The position numbers were made by a program, and so were the translations under genes. Below, piece by piece: positions 26,569-35,169 of a DNA stretch of 40,782 bases. Source of the stretch: an uncultured Bacteroidota bacterium (lineage in GTDB: Bacteria > Bacteroidota > Bacteroidia > Flavobacteriales > Flavobacteriaceae); assembly GCA_902544085.1 (NCBI GenBank), contig CACCAP010000008.1:1-40782 (forward strand), written 5' to 3'. The notes under the pieces are model-generated. The model was not told the DNA's origin. It saw only the letters and a list, made by a program, of their open reading frames with translations, and made no database searches. How positions within the stretch are numbered: position 1 is the first letter of the stretch; the number at the start of each line of letters is the position of its first letter.

Positions 26569-27306
26569 TTATTTTTTCTCTACAATGTCCTCCTTTTCAG
26601 ATTTAGCTTCTTCTTCTTGTTTTTCTTTATTTCTTAGTTCAATACCATCTTTTATTGAGCTGGTAACTTTATTTAAAATGATTTCTATTGATTTTGATGC
26701 ATCATCATTTGCTGGAATTCCAAAATCAACTAACCGTGGGTCAGCATTTGTATCAACCATAGCAAAAATGGGAATGTTTAGTTTAAGGGCTTCTCTAACT
26801 GCAATGTGCTCTCTTCTAATGTCTACAACAAATAGAGCTCCTGGAAGCCTAGTCATAGAACTAACAGAGCCAAGATTTTTCTCCAATTTTGCCCTGGTCC
26901 TGTCAACGCTAAGTTTTTCTTTCTTAGAAAGTGATTCAAAAGTTCCATCTTCTTTTGTCCTGTCAATAGCCGACATTTTTTTTATGGCCTTACGTATGGT
27001 TACAAAATTGGTCAACATACCACCAGGCCAACGTTCTGTGATGTAGGGCATTTTAACTTCCTCTGCACATTTAGAAACAATATCTTTAGCTTGCTTTTTA
27101 GTTGCAACAAATAAAATTTTTCTTCCAGATGATGCAATTTTTTCTAGTGCTGAACATGACTCTTCAAGTTTTTGAAGTGTTTTGTAAAGATTTATGATGT
27201 GAATCCCATTTTTTTCAGAATATATATATGGGGACATATTCGGATTCCATTTTCTTGTAAGATGTCCGAAGTGTACTCCTGCTTTTACTAATTCTTTTAT
27301 TTCCAT
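26569..27306 (-). CDS. rpsB: 30S ribosomal protein S2
   Basis: 245 residues. Family motifs: GVHFGHLTRKWNPNM, IYSEKNGIHIINL, RWPGGMLTNFVTI, PGALFVVDIRREHIAVREA and VDTNADPRLVDFGIPANDDASKSI (core DTNADP). The C-terminus is a charged tail (KEKQEEEAKSEKED) usual in Bacteroidota. It is preceded by a 132-base structured spacer after rpsI, the only sizeable gap in the ribosomal cluster, which may regulate rpsB-tsf. Confidence 0.97.
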   Translation of the reverse strand: MEIKELVKAGVHFGHLTRKWNPNMSPYIYSEKNGIHIINLYKTLQKLEESCSALEKIASSGRKILFVATKKQAKDIVSKCAEEVKMPYITERWPGGMLTNFVTIRKAIKKMSAIDRTKEDGTFESLSKKEKLSVDRTRAKLEKNLGSVSSMTRLPGALFVVDIRREHIAVREALKLNIPIFAMVDTNADPRLVDFGIPANDDASKSIEIILNKVTSSIKDGIELRNKEKQEEEAKSEKEDIVEKK

Positions 27307-27358
27307 TTTGTCATAATATATTTAGTTCACTTTCTTTAATTAGCAACAGTTTAAAACC

Positions 27359-27443
27359 GTTTAGATGCTAAACTAAATTTCGATAATCGAAATTTGACTG
27401 CGTAAAAACTCAAATTTCCCATGGGATAAAATAACATTTTATC
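27359..27443 (-). promoter_or_regulatory. Structured spacer before rpsB with alternative hairpins
   Basis: Four inverted repeats lie here. (a) GATAAAAT-n3-ATTTTATC, 27425-27443, over the rpsI stop. (b) an 8-bp stem between 27390-27397 and 27410-27417 (AAATTTGA/TCAAATTT). (c) a 10-bp stem with a single-base loop, 27375-27395 (AAATTTCGAT/ATCGAAATTT). (d) GTTTAG-n3-CTAAAC, 27359-27373. Stems (b) and (c) share 27390-27395 and cannot form together. The position before rpsB is where autogenous S2 leaders occur in other bacteria; terminator or antiterminator action is inference. Confidence 0.45.
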
Positions 27444-27825
27444 TTTTCGAAAATTGGAATTTTTTTCTTGCCTTTTTCTGGCCAAACTTTTTTCTCTCAA
27501 CCATTCTTGGATCACGAGTAAGCAATCCTTCACTTTTCAAAATACTTTTATTATCATCTGATATTTTTGATAATGCTCTACATATACCAAGTCTAATTGC
27601 TTCAACTTGGCCAGTGATACCACCTCCGTAAACATTAACCGAAATGTTATATTTCCCTAAATTATCAGTCAATTTGAAGGGTTGTAAAATTTTATATTGT
27701 AGTGATGTCGTTGGGAAATATTCTTTAAAATCTTTGCTATTGACCGTAAAAATATCTTTTCCACTTGATAAATAAACTCTAGCCACTGATGTCTTTCTTC
27801 TTCCTATTGTATGAATTGTTTCCAA
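27439..27825 (-). CDS. rpsI: 30S ribosomal protein S9
   Basis: 128 residues: [17 protein letters not shown] at the N-terminus, [21 protein letters not shown] in the middle, and the basic C-terminal tail [25 protein letters not shown] (key end SKR, which reaches the P-site tRNA). Directly follows rplM (3-base gap), the universal rplM-rpsI pair. Confidence 0.97.
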   Translation of the reverse strand: METIHTIGRRKTSVARVYLSSGKDIFTVNSKDFKEYFPTTSLQYKILQPFKLTDNLGKYNISVNVYGGGITGQVEAIRLGICRALSKISDDNKSILKSEGLLTRDPRMVERKKFGQKKARKKFQFSKR

Positions 27826-27828
27826 TGT

Positions 27829-28281
27829 TTAGTATTCTTTTAGGTTGATTAATTTTGGGTTTTGAGCTTCGTGCTTGTGTATTTCACCAGTGTAAACTTT
27901 CAAATTTGAAAAAATGGAAGACCCAAGCTTAGTCTTTGGTAACATACCTTTTATTGCCTTTTCAACGAGATTTGATGGATTTTTATCAAAAATTTGTTTA
28001 GCTGTCTTTATCCTTTGACCACCAGGGTATCCAGTGTGTGAAACGTACGCTTTAGTTTCAAATTTTTTACCAGTTAATTTAATTTTTTCTGCATTAATTA
28101 CAACAACGTAGTCGCCACAATCAACATGTGGAGTGAAGGAAGGTTTATGTTTTCCCCTGAGTATTTTAGCTACTTTTGAAGAAAATCTTCCTAAAGTTTC
28201 ATTTGTTGCATCAACCAAAAGCCACTGCTTTTTTGCATCCTCTTTTTTTAATGACTTTGTTTTAAAAATTTTTGAACTCAA
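27829..28281 (-). CDS. rplM: 50S ribosomal protein L13
   Basis: 150 residues if it starts at TTG 28281. A TTG 21 bases upstream (28302) also opens the frame, but it coincides with the last bases of the promoter -7 box, and the shorter form places WLLVDATNETLGR at the usual distance from the N-terminus (Trp at residue 20). No ATG is available. Family motifs: ILRGKHKPSFTPHVDCGD, VSHTGYPGGQR and KGMLPKTKLG. L13 is an early-assembling large-subunit protein. First gene of the ribosomal cluster, placed after polA. Confidence 0.93.
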   Translation of the reverse strand: MSSKIFKTKSLKKEDAKKQWLLVDATNETLGRFSSKVAKILRGKHKPSFTPHVDCGDYVVVINAEKIKLTGKKFETKAYVSHTGYPGGQRIKTAKQIFDKNPSNLVEKAIKGMLPKTKLGSSIFSNLKVYTGEIHKHEAQNPKLINLKEY

Positions 28282-28299
28282 AACATTTAATTTGGGCGA

Positions 28300-28330
28300 C
28301 AAAACTACAATTTTTAATCAAAACAGCAAA
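28300..28330 (-). promoter_or_regulatory. rplM-rpsI promoter, full Bacteroidota consensus
   Basis: On the minus strand TTTG (28330-28327), a 19-base spacer and TAGTTTTG (28307-28300) match TTTG-N19-TAnnTTTG completely. It sits in the 77 bases between the polA stop and the rplM TTG 28281. Transcription would begin near 28297, downstream of the alternative TTG at 28302, and so decides the rplM start. Confidence 0.7.
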
Positions 28331-28358
28331 TGATTTAAAAAAATATAAATATATATTT

Positions 28359-30989
28359 TCAATGAGCAACTAACCAATTATCACCATGTCCGATATCTAC
28401 TTTCAGCGGAACATCAATTTGAATAGCGTTTTCCATATTACTAGAAACAATTTGTTTAACAATATCTAGTTCTGTTAAATGGACATCAAAAACGAGCTCA
28501 TCATGAACTTGAAGAAGTAATTTAGATTTTAAAGATTTTTTTTCAAATTCATTATCAATTTTAATCATGGATAATTTAATTATGTCAGCAGCACTTCCTT
28601 GGACAGGTGTATTGATTGCATTTCTTTCAGCGGATGATCTTAATATTGCATTCCTGGAATTAATCTCTGGTATGTATCTTTTTCTTCCTAAAATTGTTTC
28701 TACAAAGCCTTTTTCTCTTGCATATGATATTTGATTACTCATGTATTCTTTCAGCTTAGGATAAGATTTAAAATAGTTATCAATTATTTCTTTTGATTCA
28801 CCCCTTGTCAAGTTAGTTTGATTGCTTAAACCAAAGGCTGAAACACCGTATATTATGCCAAAATTTACAATTTTGGCATTTCTTCTTTGTTCTTCATTAA
28901 CTTCATCAATATTAATATTAAAAACACGAGCAGCTGTGCTTGTATGAATATCTTCATTATTAATAAATGCATTTTTCATGTTGGAATCTCCACTCAAAAA
29001 AGCAATAATTCTCAGTTCAATCTGAGAATAGTCTGCACACAACAGAGTATAATTTTCATCTCGTGGGATAAAACATTTTCTAATTAGTTTTCCCCTTTCA
29101 GTTCTTATTGGAATATTTTGTAGGTTTGGGTTAACACTACTTAATCTCCCTGTTGTGGTAAGAGTTTGATTAAATTCTGTATGAATTTTATTTGAATTTG
29201 GGTCAATTTGTTTTGGTAAACTGTAGACATATGTAGTTAATAGCTTTTGCAGAGACCTCCACTCAAGAATAAATTTAACAATCTCATGTTTTTTGGCAAG
29301 TTTTAGTAGGGTATCCTCAGATGTCGAATATTGTCCGGTTTTAGTTTTTTTTGGATTTGATTCTATAGTAAGCTTTTCAAATAAAATTTCGCCAAGTTGT
29401 TTTGGGGATGCAATGTTGAATTCAACTCTACTTAATTTAAAGATTTCAGTTTCAAGTTTTTGAATTTCATTTTCAAAAATCTTTTTTATATCAAGAATTA
29501 AATTAGAGTTCAACCTAATTCCTTCATGTTCCATTTTCATTAAAATACTAGATAATGGATTTTCAACCTCATTTAGAAGTGGAAGAAGATTTTTTTCTTT
29601 AAGTTCTTGATTGATCTTTAGAAATAGTCCCTCATAATAGTATACATTTTCTAAATTTAATTCATCATCATTAATATCAATATTTGAATTTAAACTTAAA
29701 ATTGCTTTAAAATCATTTCTTGCACCTGGAGATATTAAATATGAACCAATTTTGATATCAAAAAAATTATTGATTTTAATATTATAATTATGAAGGATTT
29801 TTGAAGTTGCTTTGTGATCAAAAACTATCTTTTTTATTTCGCTTTCAAAAATATTTTGAAGTGATTTTAGTAGATCTTCACATTCTTCTCTTTCTACTTT
29901 GACGAAGTATGTTGATGAAGTACTCCAGCAGAAGCATAAATAAACGTAATTCTCATAAAACTTAATGTCAAAAGCAAATAATTTTGATTCTTTAATTTTT
30001 TGTTTTAAAATTGAAATCCCCTTTACACCACTGATTTGTTGAGTTATAAAATTAGTTGGATTTTGATCAATTATTTGAGCTTGTTTATTCTCGGTTTTCA
30101 AATTACTATCGTTGAACAATTTAAAATAACTTTCCTTGAGTCGTTTAAATTCCAGTTCATCAAAAATTGATATGATTTGTTCACTTAATGGTTTGGAAAT
30201 TTTTAACTTTTCTAGCTCATATTCAATTGGCACATCTGTAATAATTGTGGCAAGTTTTTTTGATAACATTGCTAAATTGTGATTTTCCTGAACCTTTTCT
30301 TTTAATTTCCCTTTAAGCTCATGTGTGTTTTCATATAAACCTTCAATCGATCCGTAGTCTTTTATGAATTTTTTTGCTGTTTTATCTCCAACACCAGGTA
30401 TACCTGGTATGTTATCTACTGAATCCCCCATCATGCCTAAATAATCTATCACTTTAATGGGCGAATCAATTTCAAATTTTTTATTTACCTCCTCAATACC
30501 CATTATCTCGATACCGTTTCCGAATCTTGCTGGTTTGTATAGAAAAATATTTTCTGTAACCAGCTGTGCAAAATCTTTGTCAGGAGTGACCATGTAAACT
30601 TCAAATCCATTTTTTTCTGCATTCTTTGCAACAGTTCCAATTATGTCATCAGCTTCATATCCTTCTAAATCTAAAGTTGTAATACCTAGCCCATTTAAAA
30701 TGCTATATATGTACGGAACGGAGTCTAAAATCACTTCAGGTGTAGCAGATCTATTTGATTTGTATTCGCTGTAAATAGCAGATCTGTCTGTTGAGCCCCC
30801 TTTATCAAAAACTACAGATAAATACTCAGGTTTTTCTCTTCTTTTTATGTCAAAAATTGAATTAAAAAATCCTAAAATAGCACTTGTTTCAAAACCCTTT
30901 GAATTAACTACAGGGTTTTTGATAAAAGCATAATAAGCCCGAAAAATTAGTGCATAAGCATCAATTAAAAAAAGTTTTTTTTTTGACAT
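28359..30989 (-). CDS. polA: DNA polymerase I with a degenerate proofreading domain
   Basis: 876 residues. Residues 1 to about 290 are the 5' nuclease (YEADDIIGT, VTPDKDFAQLV, GIPGVGDKTAKKFI). Residues about 315-480 are in the place of the 3'-5' exonuclease, but by-eye alignment with E. coli Klenow shows FAFDIK instead of D-x-E, HKATSK where N-L-K-Y-D belongs and YYYEG where the Y-x3-D motif belongs; of the four acids only the first remains. The polymerase domain is intact: ADYSQIELR (Asp653), the O-helix RRNAKIVNFGIIYG, and VHDE (Asp830). It fills gaps and removes primers; proofreading is probably absent, as in Taq. It is divergent from the thioredoxin-like gene. Confidence 0.95.
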   Translation of the reverse strand: MSKKKLFLIDAYALIFRAYYAFIKNPVVNSKGFETSAILGFFNSIFDIKRREKPEYLSVVFDKGGSTDRSAIYSEYKSNRSATPEVILDSVPYIYSILNGLGITTLDLEGYEADDIIGTVAKNAEKNGFEVYMVTPDKDFAQLVTENIFLYKPARFGNGIEIMGIEEVNKKFEIDSPIKVIDYLGMMGDSVDNIPGIPGVGDKTAKKFIKDYGSIEGLYENTHELKGKLKEKVQENHNLAMLSKKLATIITDVPIEYELEKLKISKPLSEQIISIFDELEFKRLKESYFKLFNDSNLKTENKQAQIIDQNPTNFITQQISGVKGISILKQKIKESKLFAFDIKFYENYVYLCFCWSTSSTYFVKVEREECEDLLKSLQNIFESEIKKIVFDHKATSKILHNYNIKINNFFDIKIGSYLISPGARNDFKAILSLNSNIDINDDELNLENVYYYEGLFLKINQELKEKNLLPLLNEVENPLSSILMKMEHEGIRLNSNLILDIKKIFENEIQKLETEIFKLSRVEFNIASPKQLGEILFEKLTIESNPKKTKTGQYSTSEDTLLKLAKKHEIVKFILEWRSLQKLLTTYVYSLPKQIDPNSNKIHTEFNQTLTTTGRLSSVNPNLQNIPIRTERGKLIRKCFIPRDENYTLLCADYSQIELRIIAFLSGDSNMKNAFINNEDIHTSTAARVFNINIDEVNEEQRRNAKIVNFGIIYGVSAFGLSNQTNLTRGESKEIIDNYFKSYPKLKEYMSNQISYAREKGFVETILGRKRYIPEINSRNAILRSSAERNAINTPVQGSAADIIKLSMIKIDNEFEKKSLKSKLLLQVHDELVFDVHLTELDIVKQIVSSNMENAIQIDVPLKVDIGHGDNWLVAH

Positions 30990-31069
30990 AAAATATAATC
31001 TACAAAGTATTAAAAGAAATTGTGATTTTTTAAGAAATTGATTAAGAAAAATAGAATTTTATCTTAATG

Positions 31070-31100
31070 TTTAAAAAATGTTAATTTAGCCGTAAATTTT
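31070..31100 (+). promoter_or_regulatory. Weak near-leaderless promoter of the thioredoxin-like gene
   Basis: TTTA (31070-31073), 19-base spacer, TAAATTTT (31093-31100), each one mismatch from the consensus, with the box ending 4 bases before ATG 31105, as at sdhC and glyS. Confidence 0.3.
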
Positions 31101-31104
31101 TAGG

Positions 31105-31401
31105 ATGGCAAAATTTGGAGAATTAATAAATTCTGATTTACCAATACTGTTGGATTTTTACACTGAATGGAATGAAACATCCTCCTCAATGCATCCTGTT
31201 TTGAAAGATGTTGCTGCCGCTATTGGTGATAAAGGAAAAGTTGTAAAAATAAATGTTGATAAAAATAATGAGTTAGCCCAAGCTTTAAGAATAAAGGGTT
31301 TACCAACTTTTATGATTTATAAATCGGGCGAAATGATGTGGAGGCAAAGTGGTGAGCAAGATGCAGATACATTGATTAACTTAATTAATGAGTTCATTTA
31401 A
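31105..31401 (+). CDS. Thioredoxin-fold protein lacking the redox cysteines
   Basis: 98 residues, thioredoxin length. The fold signature is clear: LLDFYTEW, MHPVLKDVA, VVKINVDKNNELAQALRIKGLPTFMIYKSGE with the cis-Pro (GLPT, Pro67), and a C-terminal helix. The active site that should read W-C-G-P-C is W22-N-E-T-S26, so both cysteines are replaced and there are none elsewhere in the chain. It cannot act as a dithiol reductase. Similar cysteine-free proteins (EWNE...MHPVL) are, from memory, conserved in Flavobacteriaceae, which suggests a chaperone-like or scaffold role, still unknown. Its last 21 bases overlap the convergent DUF2723 gene. Confidence 0.88.
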   Translation: MAKFGELINSDLPILLDFYTEWNETSSSMHPVLKDVAAAIGDKGKVVKINVDKNNELAQALRIKGLPTFMIYKSGEMMWRQSGEQDADTLINLINEFI

Positions 31402-34400
31402 TTTGCTAATTTGTTGAACTAAGTAACTTTCATTTTCAAAATTAGAAATGGTTTTTATTAAATCATTAAAGTTGTAAATCTCATCATCAATAAGACTTTC
31501 AATATAGTCTTTATTTGTGCTATTTTCTGAAGACTTTAAAAGACTTAACCTGTTAAGTATTTCCGAAGAAATATTATTGTATAATGCCCTCCCTTTTTCC
31601 ATATTTAATTTATACAAGGGTTCAATAAAGCTAGTTAAATAGTTGTAGTAGTCATAACTACCATATAAGTCTTTATATACGGTAGATAGTTTAATAAATC
31701 TTTCAATTGAGCTTTCAATTTCAACGAACTTGTACTTACTTTGAATTTGGTTCTCAATAAGACTTCTCAATCTTTCTGTGTAAGTAAATATATTTTCAGC
31801 ATTTTCATTGATTCTAAAATTTTTATTGTTGTATGAATCAGAATAATATTCTACATATTCAAAATATTTATTTTCAATTTCTTTGTAAAGAGCATAGCCT
31901 TTATCAAATCTATTTAAAGAATAATACGTTTTTACGTAAGGTTCGCTAAGTGTGTAGTAACCAAAAAGATTCAGAGGCATTTTTTCAAAGGATAAATCCA
32001 ATATTTCTTCGGCTTTTTCAACTTCACCAACTTCAATTAAAGACTCTGAAAGCCTTTGCAAGTTACTTCTAAATGATATACTGTTTTTTCTTGTTTCAGG
32101 ATCATGATAAATTGTAGGGCTTTGACTATTACCCCAACCCCATTTTTTTACAATATTGTACATTCTGTTAGCTTCAATTTTTCCCATCTGGTAGGGATTT
32201 TTCTCATCAATTGGTGTTTTAATTGGGACTAGTTTGTAAACCAGCCCGTCAAGCTGAAGATAGTTCTTCATCCACATGTATTCCGACTCTTTGTAACTAC
32301 CGCCAGTAAAGTAAATTGGTCTTTTCCAATCATTTTTTGAAAGGATGTCTAACATTAAAATTTGATTTTTGTATAAACCAGATTTTGGAAGATCAATATC
32401 TATGAACTCAACAATGTTGTCATAATCAGCAGATTCAATTATTCCACTATTTATAACATTTTCTTTGTTGACATAGAATCTAATTTTATTAGTAGGGTAG
32501 TAAACCATATTTTGTGTAAAGAGTGGTATATTCTTTAATTCCTCTTGCTCATAACCATATTGTTTTAATAAAAACTTGTACTTTGTTCTTTCATTATCGC
32601 TGCTAATCCAACTTATAAAATCTTTTAAATCCCATCTTGTAGAATCTATTATGCCTTCAAATTTTATATAGTCTCTATTTCCATATGCATATTGCCTATG
32701 TTCTAGAGTTGTCAGAACGGGATCACTTTTGTAAGCCTTTCTTTTCATTTGATCCATGTACCAGTCAGTTGCGAGTAAACTTGTATTAATAGTCCTTACA
32801 TCTGTCCTATAGTTTTCTATTTCCTGTGCATACCAAAGTGCAAATGTATCATTGTCTCCAATTGTATAAATAATTGCTTGCTTATCCTCGTCAATTGAAT
32901 CCAAGTATGCTTTTGCTAAACTTTGGGCAGTGTATCTATTTGATCGGTCATGGTCATCCCAATTGTTAGTAGCCAATATTAAGGGACAAGACAAACATAA
33001 AATTGAAGTTATGGCTAGTGATATGTAGCTACCAAATTTTTTTTCAATAAAATTGAAAATTGATAGAAAACTGTAGCCTATGAAAATACAAAATGTGTAA
33101 AAGGAGCCAACCAAAGCATAGTCGCGTTCTCTTGGCTCATAAATTCTTTCATTAAGGTAAAACTTAAGAGCAAGTCCTGTGAAAAGAAACAAAACAAATA
33201 ATGGCCAAAAATTTTTGATATCTTTTTTATACAAAAGCATTAAGCCAATTAACCCCAAAATTAATGGAATAAAATAATACGTATTTCTAGCTTTATTTTC
33301 ACTAAAATCTGTTGGTAAATTTTTTTGAGGACCTAGTCGATATTCATCAATCAAATCTACTCCACTAAGCCAATTGCCGTTTTCTGTACCTCCTCTCCAT
33401 TGAATGTCGTTTTGACGTCCAACAAAATTCCATAAAAAGTATCTGACGTACATTTTGTTCACCTGAAACAATAAAAAATATTTTACATTAGCAATTAAAG
33501 AGGGTTTCTTAATGTCAAGATAAGATCCATAAGTACTTAAAAATTGATGATACTCCTCAGATGTAATATCATTTGAATCAACACTTGATTTAAATTGATT
33601 AACTATCTCAATGAGTTGATCTTGACCCTTAAATTCATTCTTAATTGAGAAATCTAAAAAGCCAGTAAAATCAAGATAATTCACTGCGTTTTCTGAACTC
33701 CACATTCTTGGAAAAAAACCTACATGCTTTTTGTTATTATTGAGCTTTCCTTTTTTCCAGTCATTAACAATTACGTATTTATTCTTTTTGTAATCACGCT
33801 CATACTTCGGCTTATCATCTTTGTAGGGCTCATCTTCATCTTGACCAGAATAAATATCAGAATACATTGGTCCTCTAAAAAGGTAAGTGTCTGGGTATTG
33901 TTCTAAATTATAATATGCTAAAAGAGATCTGGCGTCAGAGGGAGCATTTTCATTAATAACTGTATTTGCATTTGATCTTATTGGTATCATTAGCCATGAT
34001 GAAAAACCAATAAAAATAAATGTTATACAAAGTGTAATGGTATTTAGCATATAGTTATTTTTATTAAAGCTTTTATTTAATAAGTAATAAACTGTAAGTA
34101 TCAACAAGATTGCCGAAAAAATAGTTCCGTAATTGAATGGAAGCCCTATTTCATTTACGAAAAAAACCTCAACATATCCGAAGACTGAAAGTGTTGTAGG
34201 AAGTAACAGTTTGAATATGAAAAGTAAAATTGAAATTGAAATTATATTAGCTAGTAAAAATGACTTAGGATTAAAGTCATACTTTTTAAAATAATAAAGT
34301 AAACCCACAGCAGGTATTGCAAGAAGACCCATAAAGTGGACACCAAATGATAATCCTATTACAAAAGATATTAAAATTAACCACTTATCTCCTCTTGGTT

Positions 34401-34911
34401 TGTCTAAATCTTCAGTCCATTTTAATCCTAACCAAAAAAGTAATGATAGTATTAATGTTGCCATTGCATAAACTTCAGCTTCTACAGCATTATACCAAAA
34501 ACTATCTGTGAAAGTAAAAGTTAAAGCACCTAAAGATGAACTTCCGAATATTTTAAAACATTCGGTCAATGAAATATTTTGATTTTTGGAAACAATTTGT
34601 TTTATCAAATGTGAAATAGACCAAAACAAGAACAAAATTGTTAATGCACTTGAGGATACTGACATCATATTTACAGCAAACGCAATTTGGTCAGATTCTA
34701 AAGCAAAAGTTGAAAAAATTGCTCCGAGCATTTGAAAAAGGGGAGCCCCTGGTGGATGGCCAACTTGTAATTTAGCGGATGTGGAAATGTATTCCGCACA
34801 ATCCCAATAACTTGCCGTTGGCTCAACTGTCAATGTAAAAATAGTAAATGAAAAAAGGCAAACAATTATTCCTAATATTCTATTTATTTTATGGAACTGT
34901 ATTCTTTTCAT
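31381..34911 (-). CDS. Large DUF2723 membrane protein (GT-C fold, TMEM260-like) with C-terminal TPR-like region
   Basis: 1176 residues. The N-terminal part up to about 720 has a dozen or more hydrophobic segments and the DUF2723 signature PTASYWDCAEYI...GHPPGAP close to the N-terminus (residues about 31-57), whose acidic pair is the likely catalytic site of GT-C enzymes. A soluble stretch around residues 350-400 and one near 680-720 (DNDTFALWYAQE, TDWYMDQM) face outside the membrane. The C-terminal 200 residues look like helical repeats (EVGEVEKAEEILDLSFEKMP). The human homologue TMEM260 is an O-mannosyltransferase, so protein O-glycosylation at the periplasmic side is plausible; this is inference. 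Confidence 0.85.
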   Translation of the reverse strand: MKRIQFHKINRILGIIVCLFSFTIFTLTVEPTASYWDCAEYISTSAKLQVGHPPGAPLFQMLGAIFSTFALESDQIAFAVNMMSVSSSALTILFLFWSISHLIKQIVSKNQNISLTECFKIFGSSSLGALTFTFTDSFWYNAVEAEVYAMATLILSLLFWLGLKWTEDLDKPRGDKWLILISFVIGLSFGVHFMGLLAIPAVGLLYYFKKYDFNPKSFLLANIISISILLFIFKLLLPTTLSVFGYVEVFFVNEIGLPFNYGTIFSAILLILTVYYLLNKSFNKNNYMLNTITLCITFIFIGFSSWLMIPIRSNANTVINENAPSDARSLLAYYNLEQYPDTYLFRGPMYSDIYSGQDEDEPYKDDKPKYERDYKKNKYVIVNDWKKGKLNNNKKHVGFFPRMWSSENAVNYLDFTGFLDFSIKNEFKGQDQLIEIVNQFKSSVDSNDITSEEYHQFLSTYGSYLDIKKPSLIANVKYFLLFQVNKMYVRYFLWNFVGRQNDIQWRGGTENGNWLSGVDLIDEYRLGPQKNLPTDFSENKARNTYYFIPLILGLIGLMLLYKKDIKNFWPLFVLFLFTGLALKFYLNERIYEPRERDYALVGSFYTFCIFIGYSFLSIFNFIEKKFGSYISLAITSILCLSCPLILATNNWDDHDRSNRYTAQSLAKAYLDSIDEDKQAIIYTIGDNDTFALWYAQEIENYRTDVRTINTSLLATDWYMDQMKRKAYKSDPVLTTLEHRQYAYGNRDYIKFEGIIDSTRWDLKDFISWISSDNERTKYKFLLKQYGYEQEELKNIPLFTQNMVYYPTNKIRFYVNKENVINSGIIESADYDNIVEFIDIDLPKSGLYKNQILMLDILSKNDWKRPIYFTGGSYKESEYMWMKNYLQLDGLVYKLVPIKTPIDEKNPYQMGKIEANRMYNIVKKWGWGNSQSPTIYHDPETRKNSISFRSNLQRLSESLIEVGEVEKAEEILDLSFEKMPLNLFGYYTLSEPYVKTYYSLNRFDKGYALYKEIENKYFEYVEYYSDSYNNKNFRINENAENIFTYTERLRSLIENQIQSKYKFVEIESSIERFIKLSTVYKDLYGSYDYYNYLTSFIEPLYKLNMEKGRALYNNISSEILNRLSLLKSSENSTNKDYIESLIDDEIYNFNDLIKTISNFENESYLVQQISKLNELIN

Positions 34912-34963
34912 TTAAAACACGAAAATAAGCATAAGTAATTAATTTGGAATTAAACAAATTTAG

Positions 34964-34994
34964 TTTGTCCAAGCACGAAGTTTTATTAAATTTG
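34964..34994 (+). promoter_or_regulatory. tRNA-Gln promoter, full consensus
   Basis: TTTG (34964-34967), 19-base spacer, TAAATTTG (34987-34994). The tRNA 5' end lies 9 bases after the box, giving a very short 5' leader. A full match directly upstream of an unambiguous RNA gene supports the consensus used in the rest of this annotation. Confidence 0.7.
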
Positions 34995-35003
34995 ACATCC
35001 AAT

Positions 35004-35076
35004 TGGCCTATGGTGTAACTGGCAACACGTCTGGTTTTGGTCCAGAAGAGTCTAGGTTCGATCCCTAGTAGGCCAA
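35004..35076 (+). tRNA. tRNA-Gln (anticodon TTG)
   Basis: The acceptor stem TGGCCTA (35004-35010) pairs with TAGGCCA (35069-35075). The anticodon arm is TCTGG-TTTTGGT-CCAGA, with TTG at positions 34-36, reading CAA/CAG. The T arm is CTAGG-TTCGATC-CCTAG. The discriminator is A; no CCA is encoded. 73 bases without an intron. Confidence 0.95.
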
Positions 35077-35094
35077 CTATTGTTGTTAATTTTT

Positions 35095-35102
35095 TATATT
35101 TG
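35095..35102 (+). promoter_or_regulatory. Candidate nusA-infB -7 box
   Basis: TATATTTG is an exact TAnnTTTG match between tRNA-Gln and nusA. The -33 element is not clear. If used, the leader (about 64 bases) contains the hairpin at 35123-35139. Confidence 0.35.
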
Positions 35103-35122
35103 CACAGCAGTTTGAAAATTTG

Positions 35123-35139
35123 AGGGGACATTGTCCCCT
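35123..35139 (+). terminator. G/C-rich hairpin between tRNA-Gln and nusA
   Basis: AGGGGAC-ATT-GTCCCCT is a perfect 7-bp stem with a 3-base loop, followed by TATTTATT. It is the strongest G/C stem in this A/T-rich window. It can be a terminator for tRNA-Gln, although the T-tract is interrupted, or a leader hairpin of nusA; the sequence does not decide. Confidence 0.5.
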
Positions 35140-35169
35140 TATTTATTACATATACTTAAAAAATTTGAT

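Noticed and set aside
27418..27425. CCCATGGG palindrome in the rpsI-rpsB spacer
   Set aside because: Too short for a hairpin and likely chance, though it sits between two larger inverted repeats.
27351..27533. Minus-strand 60-residue frame after rpsI
   Set aside because: It is the end of rpsI in another frame plus the structured spacer; no start signal or family similarity.
34889..35131. Minus-strand frame of 80 residues overlapping the tRNA (GLLGIEPRLFWTKTRRVASYTIGQ)
   Set aside because: It is the antisense reading of tRNA-Gln and its promoter, a well-known false gene; the tRNA folds perfectly on the plus strand.
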